NCBI GenBank assembly: GCA_946811185.2
Contig: OX328107.1
Span: 15,961,565 to 16,025,564, forward strand
Length of the DNA: 64,000 nucleotides
DNA from: Hippopus hippopus
Lineage: Eukaryota > Mollusca > Bivalvia > Cardiida > Cardiidae
Direction of reading: 5' to 3'
Below are positions 46,675 through 60,400 of the stretch, in pieces. Within the stretch, counting starts at the first letter, position 1. Every line of letters starts with the position of its first letter. Under the pieces are notes generated by a model that saw only the letters and a list, made by a program, of their open reading frames with translations, searched no databases and was not told the origin of the DNA. A program made the translations under genes and the position numbers.

Positions 46675-48677
46675 ATTTTGTCAATAATGGTTATGTAACA
46701 TCTGGACAGTAGTTAACAATGAGAGCTGATCACGACCCCCTGGGTACCTAAATTAGTTGCACTTGGCCTTTAGACATTAAGTAACGTTTTACCTTCACCT
46801 TGACTTTGAAATTAGTTTTCGTAATACAAGCCTGGAGGGTAAATATCTGCCCATGAGTCAGTGGTCGAAGATTCGAGTATCGGTGGAAGAGGAAGTAGTG
46901 CCGATATGGCTAGTTAGTGAGCCACCAGCTTGTTTGAATCACGGTTCCCGTGCGCTAACCTGTTCGGCATCGTAGCATATAAAGGTTAGAACTAAGTAAG
47001 TAGAGTATTCAAGACAAATAGGATCTGACATGAGTTGGCATTTCAGGTGATATTTTTATTGAACGAGTCTACAAAAAATGTTATTAAGCGAGCCTTGGGC
47101 GAGCCCTTTTTTGTCGGCGAGTTTAGTGAAATTTTACATCTAATGCCAAAAGTATTAGATTATTTTTTTTCTCTTGTATCTCAAGAATTATATTCCATTG
47201 TATTAAAACATAGGCTCAAATGTACACGTTTATTGCAATTTACATGACATCTATTAATTTTTTTGACAGGTGTGTACATCACGGACGAAAAATAGTTCCA
47301 AAGAAACTTGCATATGTTGATTTTGTTTTGGAACTGAAAATGATGAAATTCACAGCTTTGTCACGATCATCAATCAGGTTATAATAACAAAAAAAACCTG
47401 AAATAAACATGGCATTAGTTTGAAAACGTAGAATAAATTTAAAAAAGAGAAGTGTAATTTTAGTTTACGCGCCTAAATTTTGCAAAGGATTGTGGGAATG
47501 TTACATTATCAAACTATGCGTCGATACCGTATTCAAACAGGATTGATGACGTCATATCTGGTCTCATGAAAATAGACGGGGTTCCCTATCAACAAACTAC
47601 CATCTCGTTATTTTTTGTATATATGTCAAAATTGCACTGAGCGGAATAGTCCAGCTTTTTAAAAGCTTGCAAGGTAAATTATACCAAGTGGTTTTTACCA
47701 TTGTTTTCCAAGACTTTTTGATTCAAAACAACAACAAAACTTTAACTAGGCCCCTACAAGAATCAGCATTACCGCGGCAGTAAGAGAACAAGAAACTTAA
47801 TAAATCACAACCGAAGTGATTGATCATGTTAGAGGCTCGTTCCTTGGAATCTATTTGTCATAAATAGACAATAAAAGATAAATGACAGGAAACGAGTCTA
47901 ATATATTCGTCACGATGCAAAGGCATCATTCACATAACAGAAAAAAAACCAAATATCCAAACTTTCATAGAACATAATAAGAATCAAAGCGTTGAGAACA
48001 CTGAAGTGGTATTTGTCAAGGAAACCATTGTGTGGAATTAATAATTTGAAAGAAAAGGAGAAATATTATTCAAATATTGGCTTGAAAGTCAACCTACGAA
48101 GCAAATAAATAATTTTTTCGTTAAAGGGAGTGTACTCACAACAAAGTTAGGATTATTTGTGTATTGGTGGTCTCCCATTGATCATTAGGAGGAGTCAGGA
48201 GTAACGTCACTTGACAATAGGATGCATGATGGATAGAGAGAGAAACCATGTGAATATATCAAATAAAATTAAGTTTGTAGCTGAAAACTATGATTTTGAA
48301 ATACATTTGGCCGTTAACATTTAATTCCCAACATTAAAATCAATTATTTCGATAAATATTCATGCCCAATCAAATGGAGTAGTGTACAATCATGGGACGA
48401 ACAAGCCATGGGACGAACTGGTTTTGGAACAAAAAAACCCAGGACCAAGCGATCAGTAGACAAATTTTGTATATATCATTGCGCCAATAGAAAGATATGG
48501 GCGAGTGAAGCTATTTTCAATCAAGAATTAATATTTTCACGATCAATGGCCTCACCCAGTGTATTTTAACATGCCATTTCCAATTACATATCTGAGTGCT
48601 ACCGAAAAACTCATTTGTCTGGGAAAAAATGAGTTTAATTGGGTTTATTTCCTTCGGCTTTGCACAAAATACGATAC
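46675..48677. other. Longest repeat-poor stretch, no gene found
   Basis: Two kilobases without a recognised element. Frames are short and AT-driven. Confidence 0.4.
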
Positions 48678-48868
48678 AGAGCTCCAGATAGAGGGACTGA
48701 TTTTGGTTTTAAAATTGAAATTGTTAATAATTCTCCACTAAACCCTATGTTGTGGGTATTCATTAGAACTGTCTCATCGAGACAATTCTAATGAGTACCC
48801 ACCACATTGGGTTTCAAAGAGAAATAATGGATTTAGAATACCATCACTCCCTCTTATCTGGAGCTCTG
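48678..48868. repeat. Family E palindrome, copy 1
   Basis: agagctccagatagagggac to ctcttatctggagctctg, centre ctgtctcatcgagacaattc. Confidence 0.75.
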
Positions 48869-49078
48869 ACGATACATGGTCTTCAAAATTCAATATTGAA
48901 CTCATAGTGGTATTGTCTTCGACAAATACCACAAAAACCGAGAGGATTGCAAAATTTCTACATTGCTCACTCGTATAAACAAGAGCTGGCTTTTTGAATA
49001 GGAAAAGAGTTCGGATCTTACTTTTATTCATATTAATTAAGTAACAGCAACTGAACGTTACCTTAACTGGATCTCTTG

Positions 49079-49296
49079 AGTAAAAGACAAATTTTAAAAC
49101 ACGTCCAAATTCAACACAATTTCAGACAATTTTTGTGTGGCTAAAATGATGAAGATTTTTCTCTGAAAGGGTAGAAAACACTGTGGGAAAAGGTAAAAAT
49201 GCTTGTTTTCTCCTTCTCCCACAATGTTTTCGAAAGCCCTTTCTTCTTATATTCGACTGCGTCAATTACTAGTATCACACGGGTGAATGGGTTAAA
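49079..49296. repeat. Family D element with deleted loop
   Basis: gtgggaaaaggtaaaaatgc joins ttgttttctccttctcccac. Confidence 0.65.
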
Positions 49297-49433
49297 GTAA
49301 GAGGGAGACAGAGAGAGACTCTATACAGCCAGTATAATCCATGCATTCCGTTTTTCTAGCCACTGCTTGCTTTAGAATCATATACAAAAAGTCGACAGGA
49401 GAGAGACACAGAGGAACGGAAACAGAGGAAGAA

Positions 49434-49435
<2 letters not shown>

Positions 49436-49477
<42 letters not shown>

Positions 49478-49498
49478 AGAGAGAGAGAGAGAGAGAGA
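49436..49498 (+). repeat. (GA)n microsatellite
   Basis: gagaga tract with two aaagag interruptions. Confidence 0.95.
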
Positions 49499-49679
49499 TG
49501 TACACAGAGACTGACAGAACACGTGTCACGTGATTTTTTACAACACGTGTTTCGTGTCGATTGCTCTGATCATTATCTTCTAGTATAGGCCTATATTTGG
49601 ATATACAGAAAATGTCTTCTACCCAATTAAACCCATTATAACTCTTAGACTTTTTCTTGACGCCACGCAGCCGACCGCT

Positions 49680-49755
49680 GTTGAAAACATTGTAGCCAAA
49701 AGAGAAAATGCTCGTAACGAGCATTTTTCCTTTAGCCACAATATTTTCCACATGT
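49680..49755. repeat. Family D core with paired centre change
   Basis: aatgctcgtaacgagcattt replaces the usual aatgctggtaaccagcattt; the C/G swap is on both arms. Confidence 0.7.
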
Positions 49756-50017
49756 ATCAAACCTTTGTTCATGTTTATTTATCCTTCTTTCACAATGAAA
49801 TATTTGAAGTTCGAAGGCAATGATATAACATTTCACTGTAAGGCTATTTTTAGGCTTTACGAAACACTAAATAAATTTTCAGGATACACAGAAGGACAAT
49901 CATTGCGTGAAAAGGAGAATAGCACTTATGAACGAAAACGAAAACACTGACGGGAAAGAAGCAATTATTGAAATAACCAAATGCTTCCATTGCCAAGAAT
50001 GTTTAAAAAGGCCATTT

Positions 50018-50215
50018 AACCTTACGCTGCTAAGGGCCTCTCACTGACCTTTTGCGAACAGTGTAGATCAAGATCAGACTGCACAGAACGTGCAGTCTGA
50101 TCTTGGATCTACTCTGTCCGATAAGGAGATTTTTTTTTTTTTTTTTCACAAAAATAAGTTTTAAATAACATTATTCGGGTTTCTTAATATTGCCTTGAAA
50201 GTTAGCAGGACAAGA
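50018..50215. repeat. Full-length family A element
   Basis: Core 50055-50120. Outer flanks ttaaccttacgctgctaag and ttgccttgaaagttagcagg match the 16.7-kb copy. Confidence 0.8.
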
Positions 50216-50363
50216 AGTAACTACGAAGACGTAAGAGAAAGATGCACTAATGATGTCAAAATAACACTTCAGGCGTTCAAAAAATCGGAGGAAAAAAAAA
50301 ACACACTTAAACAGTAAACATTCACATATAGACGTTATTTTTGCAAGAATACTTCTCAAATCT

Positions 50364-50430
50364 CCAGACAATGTAGATTCAAGATCAGACTGCACATTCT
50401 GTGCAGTCTGATTATGATCCACACCGTCTG
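50364..50430. repeat. Family A palindrome
   Basis: ccagacaatgtagattcaag / gattatgatccacaccgtct; one of three copies within 700 bp. Confidence 0.8.
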
Positions 50431-50678
50431 AAAATCGCATTCTAATCTCAACCTACACGACTTGGCGCCTAAAGGTTAATTAGGTAACCGATCTTGTCTA
50501 ACTGAAGGAGACACTGTAATTGCCACGTAACAAACTCGAACTTATAAGTACAGTCTCTAATTTAACAAATAATCCTTTGCAGAAGACCCTTTTCTAATGT
50601 GTTGCAGTGGACAATTTTTAAAAACAATGTGGTAAAAGGAGAAAATGATCAAAACGACCAATTAAGATACCTCTTTAT

Positions 50679-50743
50679 CGGACAGTGTAGATACAAGATC
50701 AGACTGCACGTTCTGTGCAGTCTGATCTTGATTTACACTGTCC
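50679..50743. repeat. Family A palindrome
   Basis: cggacagtgtagatacaaga / tcttgatttacactgtccgc. It interrupts a half copy of family D (50600-50660). Confidence 0.85.
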
Positions 50744-50931
50744 GCAAAAGGTCAATGAGTCGCACCTATCAGCCTAAGGGTTTAAACGGGGGATTGCTTA
50801 GAGAAGGTTTAAAGCGACATCTGCACGTAGGTGAAGGTCATAATTACGTTGGTAGATCATTAGCTTATTCTCCAGGGTCACCGAGACTTTTCCCTAATCC
50901 TTTCTTCGATTAGAAAAGTCATAATTATAAA

Positions 50932-52116
<1,185 letters not shown>

Positions 52117-52337
52117 TGTTTCTATGAGAAAAATAGGTACGGTTTGACTAATGGTAGATGTATTCATGGGATTATTTTTGCTTTTAATCTGATCCTATTC
52201 TGAATCTACAGTCAGTGCTTTTGGCAACCCTGGCATTCAAGCCCTACATTTTAGTCCTTTTACTAAAAAAAGTACATTATAGTAGTATGTAATGTTATGT
52301 GCTCTTTCACCACGAAATGCAGGAACAGTAAGGTTTT

Positions 52338-52403
52338 CGGACGGTATAGATCAAGATCAGACTGCACAGAACGTGCAGTCTGATCTTGGATCTATGTCGT
52401 CCG
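52338..52403. repeat. Family A palindrome, sub-type 2
   Basis: cggacggtatagatcaagat / atcttggatctatgtcgtcc. Confidence 0.85.
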
Positions 52404-52639
52404 CTTTTGTAGTCAAGGCTATAATATATAAAAGTCTTTCCTACATTCAACTGTTGAAAGGGATCATGTTTATATATTTGGTGCTGAGAGGACCAAGACT
52501 AGATACCATTCTTAGTCCAACTCTGCATTTAGTCAGTAACAAAATTTCAGGTCATATGAATTAAATCCTTTTTTAGAGAGTAGATTTTTTTTTTTTCAAT
52601 TTTTGACCGATTTTATGGCCACTTTTTAGAGTCAGTTTT

Positions 52640-52890
52640 GATTCAGTGCATCTGTTTAAAGTGCTCTATTTAAATTCTTGGTATGAGAATGATCTGATAG
52701 ACACCAGAAAAAGTTCTTACCCTAATTCTGAATTTAGAAAGTAACTGAATTTTACATTAATTGAATCAAATTCTTTTTTGATGCCAGTTTGCTTTTTCAT
52801 TTTGACTGATTTCATTTGTCACTCTTTTAGAGCGAGTTAAAATTTTGTGCATCTGTTTAAAGTGCTCTATTCAAATTCTTGGTACGAGAA
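52640..52890 (+). repeat. Direct duplication
   Basis: gcatctgtttaaagtgctct plus attcttggta occurs at 52647 and 52848 with similar surrounding sequence. Confidence 0.6.
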
Positions 52891-53238
52891 TTATGTCATG
52901 GGCACCTAAAAAAGAAACGTCGACCGACTTTTCGGCAAACCAAATAAACTAATAGTATAATATAATTTACAGACTCCTTTCTTGTCCATATTATCGAAGC
53001 TTTCATCTAAATTTATACCAAAACAAGAGTTGTACAATATACTGTATAATAATATTATGCTCTGAACCATTACTTTCTGTGATTTATCACTCAATACGCA
53101 TTTCCTGGGATCTATCTGTCACTCGCAGACAGACAGAATATGAATTGCAGGAAGCAGACAAAATGTATTTTATCACGTAAATCATCCATTCCGTTCTTAC
53201 CAGAGTACTGCTGTCCATTACCGTTGAGATCTTTTTTG

Positions 53239-53303
53239 CAAACAGTGAAGATCAAGATCAGACTGCACCGTCCGTGCAGTCTGATCTTGGTCTACACTGT
53301 TTG
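53239..53303. repeat. Family A palindrome
   Basis: aaacagtgaagatcaagatc / gatcttggtctacactgttt. The outer pair has changed on both sides (aaacag/ctgttt instead of ggacag/ctgtcc). Confidence 0.8.
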
Positions 53304-53469
53304 ATACCTATTCAGCTGTTTTAAGTCTTAATATATACTCATCTACTTTAAAGAAAAGAACATTAAGAGATGGTAAGTTCTTTTTTTTTTTAATTCAGCA
53401 GGACACTAGATGAAAATATGGAGAAGAAAATACATTTGGCAGAAGGCATTTGGTAGAAGTGCAATAAAA

Positions 53470-53800
53470 GAAAATTTTCTCGAGGCTATTACCAGTGGTA
53501 TTCAATCGAAACTCCATATCGTTCACTGGGTTACAAAACTGTTACCAGTGCAATAAAATCAAAATTCCATACTTTTTACTGGGTTACAAATTTGTTACTA
53601 AACTTTCTTGGGGTTTTGTTACAAAAATGTTACCAGGGGTATAAAATCCAAATTCCTTATCTTTCACCAGGATAAAATATTCTCAACAGGGGTATTAAAT
53701 GGAAAATTCAGGTCTTTCACTAGCTTACAAAATTGTTACCAGGGGTATCAAATAAAAATTCCATATGTTTCACTAGGTTACAAAATTGACACTATTCTGT
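53470..53800 (+). repeat. Irregular tandem repeats of about 52 bp
   Basis: Units recur with gggttacaaaattgttacca and aaattccatatctttcac variants. Confidence 0.65.
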
Positions 53801-54114
53801 TTTAGCTTTTGTTTAGATTCAACAACTTTGCTTTTCTCAATTGCCACTAAATCGGTGAAGTTGCAATTAACTCAAAACCTCAAGCAGACAATTTTTTTCC
53901 TCCTGCAGCAAACCACCTTTGAATACATTGTAACAAAGGAAGAAAGTGCTCGTAAACAACTACCTCTCTTTTGTCCACCATATTTTTGCATGCATTCTAG
54001 TATTAAATCATGTCTTGAAAACTTGTCTTTTTTTTTAACAAAATGGACGTTGTCGTGTAAATCATGGCTGATGCAAATTTGTTTCAAAAAGTAAGAGGTT
54101 TATTCGGCCCCAAT

Positions 54115-54535
54115 AAAACCAAACGAACCTCTCCTTGTCTATGAAAGAAAAAATGCCATTTAATCAAATGTCCATGAAACAAAAAATGCCATATACTAGT
54201 AATTTACTGTATATGACGGAAAAAAGAAATGTAACGCAGTGTCTTTGAAAGAAAAAAAATACAAAATACCATTTTATTCGAAATCTATAAAAAAAAAAAA
54301 ATGCAATAGAATTGAATACTAAATGAAAGAAGAAGGTGCAATATAATTTAATGTCTATGAAGGAAAAAAGTGAAATGAAATTGAATATCTGTGGTAGAAA
54401 AAAGTGCGATATAATTTAATGTCTGTGCAAGAAAAATGCCATGAAATTTAATGTTTGTGAAAGAAAAATATGCCATATAATTCAATATCAATAAAAGAAA
54501 ATAAAGAAGGAAAAAAAGCCATATTATTTAAAACT
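54115..54535 (+). repeat. Irregular A-rich tandem repeats
   Basis: Eight or more units of atttaatgtctatgaaagaa / aaaatgccatataa type, about 45 bp each. Confidence 0.7.
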
Positions 54536-54861
54536 TGAAGTTTTAGTTCATGACTCGATAAGCCTATCAGAAAGGGAACGCTATTTATCACTACAATTGA
54601 AATATCTATAGATCTATACCGTCAATTTTGTTAACGTTTTAGATCGAAGGGAGCTAACTCCCACATACGGCATTAAATCGATGTGGTATTTTTTTTGCAA
54701 TGTATTTTCTAAGATATTCTGAGCTAATCATCACTGAAAGTTCAGTATTTAATTCTTTGATGATAATAAATGAAATGGACACTCTCAAAGATATATAAAG
54801 ATGCAGACATTACGATTTCAAAGCCTTTTTTACCAGAATATCTGGGAAAAAAAAAAGAAGT

Positions 54862-54927
54862 TGACAGTGTAGATCAAAGATCAGACTGCATGTTCTATGC
54901 AGTCTGATCTTGATCTTCACTGTCTGC
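54862..54927. repeat. Family A palindrome
   Basis: gacagtgtagatcaaagatc / gatcttgatcttcactgtct; the inner tgcatgttctatgca is another paired change (cac/gtg to cat/atg). Confidence 0.85.
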
Positions 54928-56296
54928 AAAAACGACTCAAGCTGAGACCAGAGCTTCGAGGGTTAAATCCATTAAGACACGCTAGACCACCAGCAGGTAG
55001 TACCGGAAGTGTGTTGTCACCATGGTCAGGTATAACCTCCCGATGACTAGACACTCAGCTGAGCGACGGTAATTCTTTAACCTTATTTTAAGACAAAGAG
55101 TACAAAAGTACTTGGTCTATATTTGGACCAAAAACCTGTGCATCTACGAATATTGCATTTTACGAGTTATTTGCAAGATTGGAAGAGACTGATCACATTT
55201 CATTCGGCAGACTACTTTTTCTGTCTTTTAAAAGATGTGTGAAACGGTACAATTGCTCATAGTGAATTCTGAAAAGGAATTTTCCTCTTAGGAATTTTCC
55301 TGCAGCCACAATGGTGTATCTTGTTTTAACTATCACATGATTATTTATCTTTTAAAAGGTTTTTTCCCCGTGACGATGTTGTATTCGATACTGAAACGTC
55401 AGACCACCTGCACCTAGTACCGGAAGTATGTTGTCACAAAGGTAACGTACAGCTTCTCAATGCGTGGTGAGTCAACTGATGAACTTCACCTTAATGCCTT
55501 TTATACCTAAATTAAAGACAAAGTTCAATGCGTCTTAGGCCAGTTAGGAGTCGCTAGGAGTCGCTGGTTTGATTCCGAGCTGAGGCGAATTTGTCCGAGG
55601 ACTGATTTAAAATCATTGCGACAGCATTCATTCCTCTTTCAGCGCTGAATATCGAGTCAATGACGTCAATGTAGGAATGCAACCAGCGGCCTTGAAATAT
55701 TGGTGTAAGAAATAATAGTACAGGAAAATCCAGAATGCATGGATAGGTGCAGTTGCCACTGCGATATACTACCAACTTAAATTAAGGTTGAAAACGGTGT
55801 TGAATACAAAACAGAAAATAATCTAACGAACATATTCGGACGGAAACTACAGAGCTTGCTGACGACTTTCTGCGTCTTACAGCATTTGTAAAGTACATGT
55901 AATTGTAGGTTAGAAAAAAGTACCCCAAGCATCTTTGTCATAGTGCCACAATGTTTTCACAAGAATTTATTAATAGAACCTTATTTTTCCTTAAGATCAT
56001 TTATATTTCATAAGGATGCTTTCAAACTTGACTGGTGCAAATTCAATTTCAGAAAGTAATGATTCAAACAAATTAAGAAACGTCAGACCACCTGCAACTT
56101 GTACCGGAAGGTTGTTGTCACCATGGTAACGTTTAACATTTCTGTAAATGTAGTGTTGATGACTGTACTGACCGACTTTATTTCAGCACCTACTTTCGAG
56201 ACAATAAAGTAAAAAAAAAAAAGTCTATTTACGGACGCAAACCCACTCCCAACGGTCTTTAGAAACGTCTTAGAATGATTTATGTATTTATGAGGT
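54928..56296. other. Intergenic with a thrice-repeated motif
   Basis: agaccaccagcaggtagtac, agaccacctgcacctagtac and agaccacctgcaacttgtac, each followed by cggaag and tgttgtcac, occur at about 54985, 55410 and 56085. This is an undescribed short dispersed repeat with a spacing of 430-680 bp. Confidence 0.45.
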
Positions 56297-56487
56297 AGAG
56301 CTCCAGATAAGAGGGAGTGATTGTATTCTAAATCCATTACTTCTTTTCCAAACCCTATGTTGTGGGTACTCATTAGAATCGTCTCGTCGAGACGATTCTA
56401 ATGAGTACCCATAACTTAGGGTTTAGTGGAGAACAATTAATATTTTCAATTTTGAAATCAAAATCACTCCTTCTGTCTAGAGCTCTG
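56297..56487. repeat. Family E palindrome, copy 2
   Basis: agagctccagataagaggga to tctgtctagagctctg, centre gtctcgtcgagac, near-perfect; same layout as the 48.7-kb copy. Confidence 0.75.
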
Positions 56488-56524
56488 ATTATCCTATACC
56501 AAACTATTCCGTATTCGGCCACTA

Positions 56525-56695
56525 TTCTCATGATCCGGAGAAAGCGGACTTCTGAAATCATCGTGGAAAAAGGACGCTGTTGATCAGCAATTTCTCCTTT
56601 TTCCACAATTTTTCGTACTATTTTAGCCACATTCGATGTGTTGTTTGCAAATACTTTCAAGTCAGAGAAAACTAAATTTTCTGTCCGGTTCCAGG
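56525..56695. repeat. Family D element, variant centre
   Basis: cgtggaaaaaggacgctgtt / gcaatttctcctttttccac. Confidence 0.6.
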
Positions 56696-56699
56696 TTTA

Positions 56700-56925
56700 T
56701 TGTTTGAACAGTTTTCAACATTATTTCAGTTGTATCGCCACGGTCAGTGCACCTATCTATGCTTTACTGAAGTTTCTCTTACCAGTTCATTGCACAATAT
56801 TTTTACCGAGCCACTGGCTGCTTTCCCACATAAACATCAGCGGTGAAAGAAGAATAAATCCTGTTGCAATGGCTATCTTCGATCCCCGAAAAGAAAGTGA
56901 CCAAGCTGGGGATTCGAAGCAGCCA
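56700..56925 (-). pseudogene. Decayed copy of the WESSQWL membrane-protein fragment
   Basis: Reads AWSLSFRGSKIAIATGFIL then LMFMWESSQWLGKNIVQ before an in-frame stop; further stops follow. Several residues of the hydrophobic segment are deleted relative to the 28.5-kb copy. Confidence 0.4.
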
Positions 56926-57033
56926 TCCATTGGTTTCAAGTCTTGTATTCTACCAACTGACCTAACAGGCTAAGCGGTTAATGGTTGCGCCAGTTAACAC
57001 TTTAGCTGCTTGACGCGAATCACTGACCTTTTG

Positions 57034-57099
57034 CGGACAGTGTAGATCAAGATCAGACTGCACAGAACGTACAGTCTGATCTTTGATCTACACTGTCCG
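57034..57099. repeat. Family A palindrome
   Basis: cggacagtgtagatcaagat / atctttgatctacactgtcc within an element spanning about 56995-57250. Confidence 0.85.
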
Positions 57100-57273
57100 A
57101 TAAGGAGATATTTCCTCTGAAAAAGGTAAATTTGGGATTTTACAATCGACTTGAAAGTGCACTCTCAAAAAAAGATGAAATAACATTATTCGGTTTTTCA
57201 CTATCGGCTTGAAAGTTTCCTTTAATTTATTTAGTAGGAGAAAAGTTAAGTACAAAACTGTGTTCTATAACAT

Positions 57274-57535
57274 TGGCCTGCAACACGCGAAAAAGGGCAT
57301 TCGGACATTTGCGTAAAGTGTCGTCTCGCATCAGCCTGCGCAGTCCGCGCAGGCTAATCCGAGACGGCACTTTACGAATGCATTAGATTTTGTGCTACAG
57401 TAGACTTGTGCAAAACAGCAAATTACATAAAAACGGAAAGTGCCGTCTCGGATTAGCCTACGCGGACTGCGTAGGCTGATCCGAGAAGACACTTTACACA
57501 AATGTCCGAATACCCCTTTTCTCGTGTTGCAGGCC
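57274..57535. repeat. Family C double-palindrome MITE
   Basis: TGGCCTGCAACACG to GTTGCAGGCCA; both arms have the hairpin core, and the centre is tacagtagacttgtgcaaaa. Confidence 0.85.
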
Positions 57536-57639
57536 ATTATAAGAGAAAAATCCACTCAGGTTTTCAGCAAACATCTGAGAATTATTTTCAAAAGTGTATG
57601 CTTCCCTGGAGCATCAATTTACCCTGTACTACAAAATCC

Positions 57640-57850
57640 AGTGTTGGGAAAAATGCTTGTAACCTCTATTTTCTCCATTTCCCATCATGTATTTTTTTTT
57701 TTATATCCGTAACCAACATTTTCTCCATGTCCCAAAAATGTTTTCTATCCTATCAAAAAACTTTAGCTCGTTTCTATCAATTTCGAAATTCTCAGCTACA
57801 AATGCTTCCAGTTTAAACTGTCTAAATTTGTGTTGTCTGGTAAAGGGTAA
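57640..57850. repeat. Family D relic
   Basis: aaaaatgcttgtaacctcta / ttttctccatttcccatcat, then a second ttttctccatgtcccaaaaa; tail tgtgttgtctggtaaagggt. Confidence 0.5.
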
Positions 57851-58275
57851 GTATAAAATCCTCACAATTTCCTTCCGAAATGAAAATTATTTTTCACGCT
57901 AATAAGACTGCCAAATTATGATGCTGATGATGGTGAATTAGTAGGAGTTTAAGAAAAAATAATCTAGAGAAAGTATAAAAGTGTAAAAGGAAGTATGTGT
58001 GTATAGGTGCAAGATCTAGTCTCAATAATGAGACGCTACGGTGATTTCTTTTTTTCATATTTGGACATTTATTGTGCACCGTACCGTCTCAAGTCCATCG
58101 TAAATTTCCCATTAGCAAAGACAGAGGGCTATACTGACTTTCTGTTTCGTCGGTTTAATCTATATTGCAGCAAAATGCAATTAACTTTTAGTAACAAACA
58201 TGATCAAAGACAAATTATAAAACCTTCTATTACATAAAAAGCTTGTAGAAGTCGTTTATAGCATGTAAATCTCAG

Positions 58276-59470
58276 AACAAGAGGGCCATGATGGCCCTGT
58301 AGTCGCTCACTTGAGGCTTTTGACCAAACAAGACCCATTTTTCAATCACTTTCGAGATATTATGACAAACATTCTAACAAGCTTTCACAGTTATTGAGGT
58401 GAATAGTTACCTCTGCCTTGCACACAAGCTTTTTCTAGAATTTCTCTCTGTGACCTACTTTTTAGCCCAATATAGCCCATTTTCCCACAGTAGATATTAT
58501 CAAAACAAAGATTCTGACAACCTTTCATGAGTATTGGACAGAAAATGTGGCCTCTACAGTGTGCACAAGGTTTTTCCAAGATTTAACATGGCAACCAAGT
58601 TTTTTACCCAATGTGACTCGTTTTCAATCTCATCTTATTGATCATCAAGAAAACCTTTCTGACTTATTTTCATAAGTATTGGACAGAAAATGTTGGCTCT
58701 AGAGCGACACAACCTGTTTCAAAGATTTGACCCGGTGACCTAGTTTTTGACCGGATGTGACCCATTTTCAAACTCATTCCAGATATCACCAAGCCAAACA
58801 TTCTGACCAACGTTCATGAGTATTGGACTTAAAATGTGGCCTCTATAGTGTACAAAAGGTTTTTCTAAGATCTGACCAGGTAACCTAGCTTTTCACCGAC
58901 CTGACCTATTTTCAAACGCATCCAAGATGTCATCAAGACAAACATTCTGACCAAGTTTCATGAGTACTGGACTGTATCTGATGCCTCTAGAGCGCACACA
59001 AGGTTTTTCTAAGACTTGACCTAGTGACCTAGTTTTTGACCCGACATGACCCATTTTCAAAGTTGTCCGCAAAAACATGATGACAAACATTCTGACAAAT
59101 TTTCACCGACCTGACCCATTTTCAAACTCATCCAAGATGTCACCAAGACAAACATTCTGACCAACTTTCATGAGTATTGGACTAAAAATATGGCCTCTAG
59201 TGCGCACAGAAGGTTTTTCTAAGATTTGACCTAGTGACCTAGTTTTTGACCCAACATGACCCATTTTCGAACTCGTCCGAGATATCATCAAGACAAAAAC
59301 CCTGGCCAAGTTTCATGGGCATCGGACTGATAATGTGACATCTACAGCGTACACAAGGTAAAAGTTGACGACGCACGACGCACACCGCACGACGCACGAC
59401 GCACGACGGACGCCGGACAGGGCACGATCACAAAAGCTCACCTTGAGCACTTCGTGCTCAAATGAGCTAA
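58276..59470 (+). mobile_element. Helitron-like repeat, copy G2, with tandem units of about 140 bp
   Basis: Starts aacaagagggccatgatggc and ends with hairpin gagcacttcgtgctc followed by aaatgagCTAA. The interior has roughly seven diverged units around acaaacattctgaccaa, tttcatgagtattggact and tttttctaagatttgacc. A dinucleotide-like acgacgcac stretch precedes the end. Subterminal gctcacttgag near the start is nearly the inverse of ctcaaatgagc at the end. Confidence 0.65.
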
Positions 59471-60400
59471 AAAAACTGACGAAATTTATCATGTGTGGCA
59501 GCCATTTGTGTGTTTTCGGAAACGTAAACAACTCGAGTAACAGATGAAATGAACTGTGTGTTTTTCTTATGTTTAGCGATTCAATTGAAAAATACTTGTA
59601 TTTCAAATGAAGGATTATTGAATACGCAAGCAACAGGTATGTTCAAATCCTAGTTTTGTGCTCTATTTGTGAATTTAAGAGAGTTCAAACTTGCTCAAAA
59701 ATCTGTGCAGAAATTTCAACTAATTTTTTCTTGATCGTCTCTGTACCCAGAGGCGACCAGGCAAAAAGTAACCTCACCTTTTGGGACAGTTATCTGTATT
59801 AGCGCAAGACCCTGCCTCTTTTCCGAATACCCCCCCCCCCCACACCTTGGGCACTTTATGTTCTTTAAACACATTTGATATGGACCGTAGGTTAAAGAAA
59901 ATGATCAAGATAGAAACAGTAAAATACATGTATGTCCGGCTACAAGACCACAGCTCATCTGATTGGTTAAAACTATTTTAAGCATCATGCCTTTATTTCA
60001 AAGCTAACATTCAAATTTCATTGACCAATCAGATTTGTTCAATATATTAGCTGCGATCTCAAAATTTCCATCTCATAGTGGGTAGAGAAAAATTAGCCGC
60101 CTCCAAAGTTTCGACCTTAATCACTAGCTTTTAAGATTAATTTTATCTGTTGGTTTCTTTCTATGTAATATGTGTATAAAGATGAATTACTGTAGAACCC
60201 AATAAAATTTTCCATCTCGGGTTAGAAATGAGTAAAAAAAACACATACTGACAAATGCATGGGGGGGGGGGGTTTCAACTGGTAATACGGTTGGACACAT
60301 TTGGACACATTGTCTTATATTTTTGGTTACAAAAGGCGAAGTTTGTAAAAATCCTTTGATTAGGCCGACGCTCTTACCTCCCTTGTCTGTGTAACATAAT
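59471..60400. other. Intergenic, nothing supported
   Basis: A family-I-like pair (catctgattggttaaaac / ttgaccaatcagatttg) at 59955-60035 and G/C homopolymer runs only. Confidence 0.45.

Noticed and set aside
46849..46990. Possible tRNA-like SINE (gtttgaatcacggttcccg)
   Set aside because: Only a weak B-box resemblance, with no A box at the right distance.
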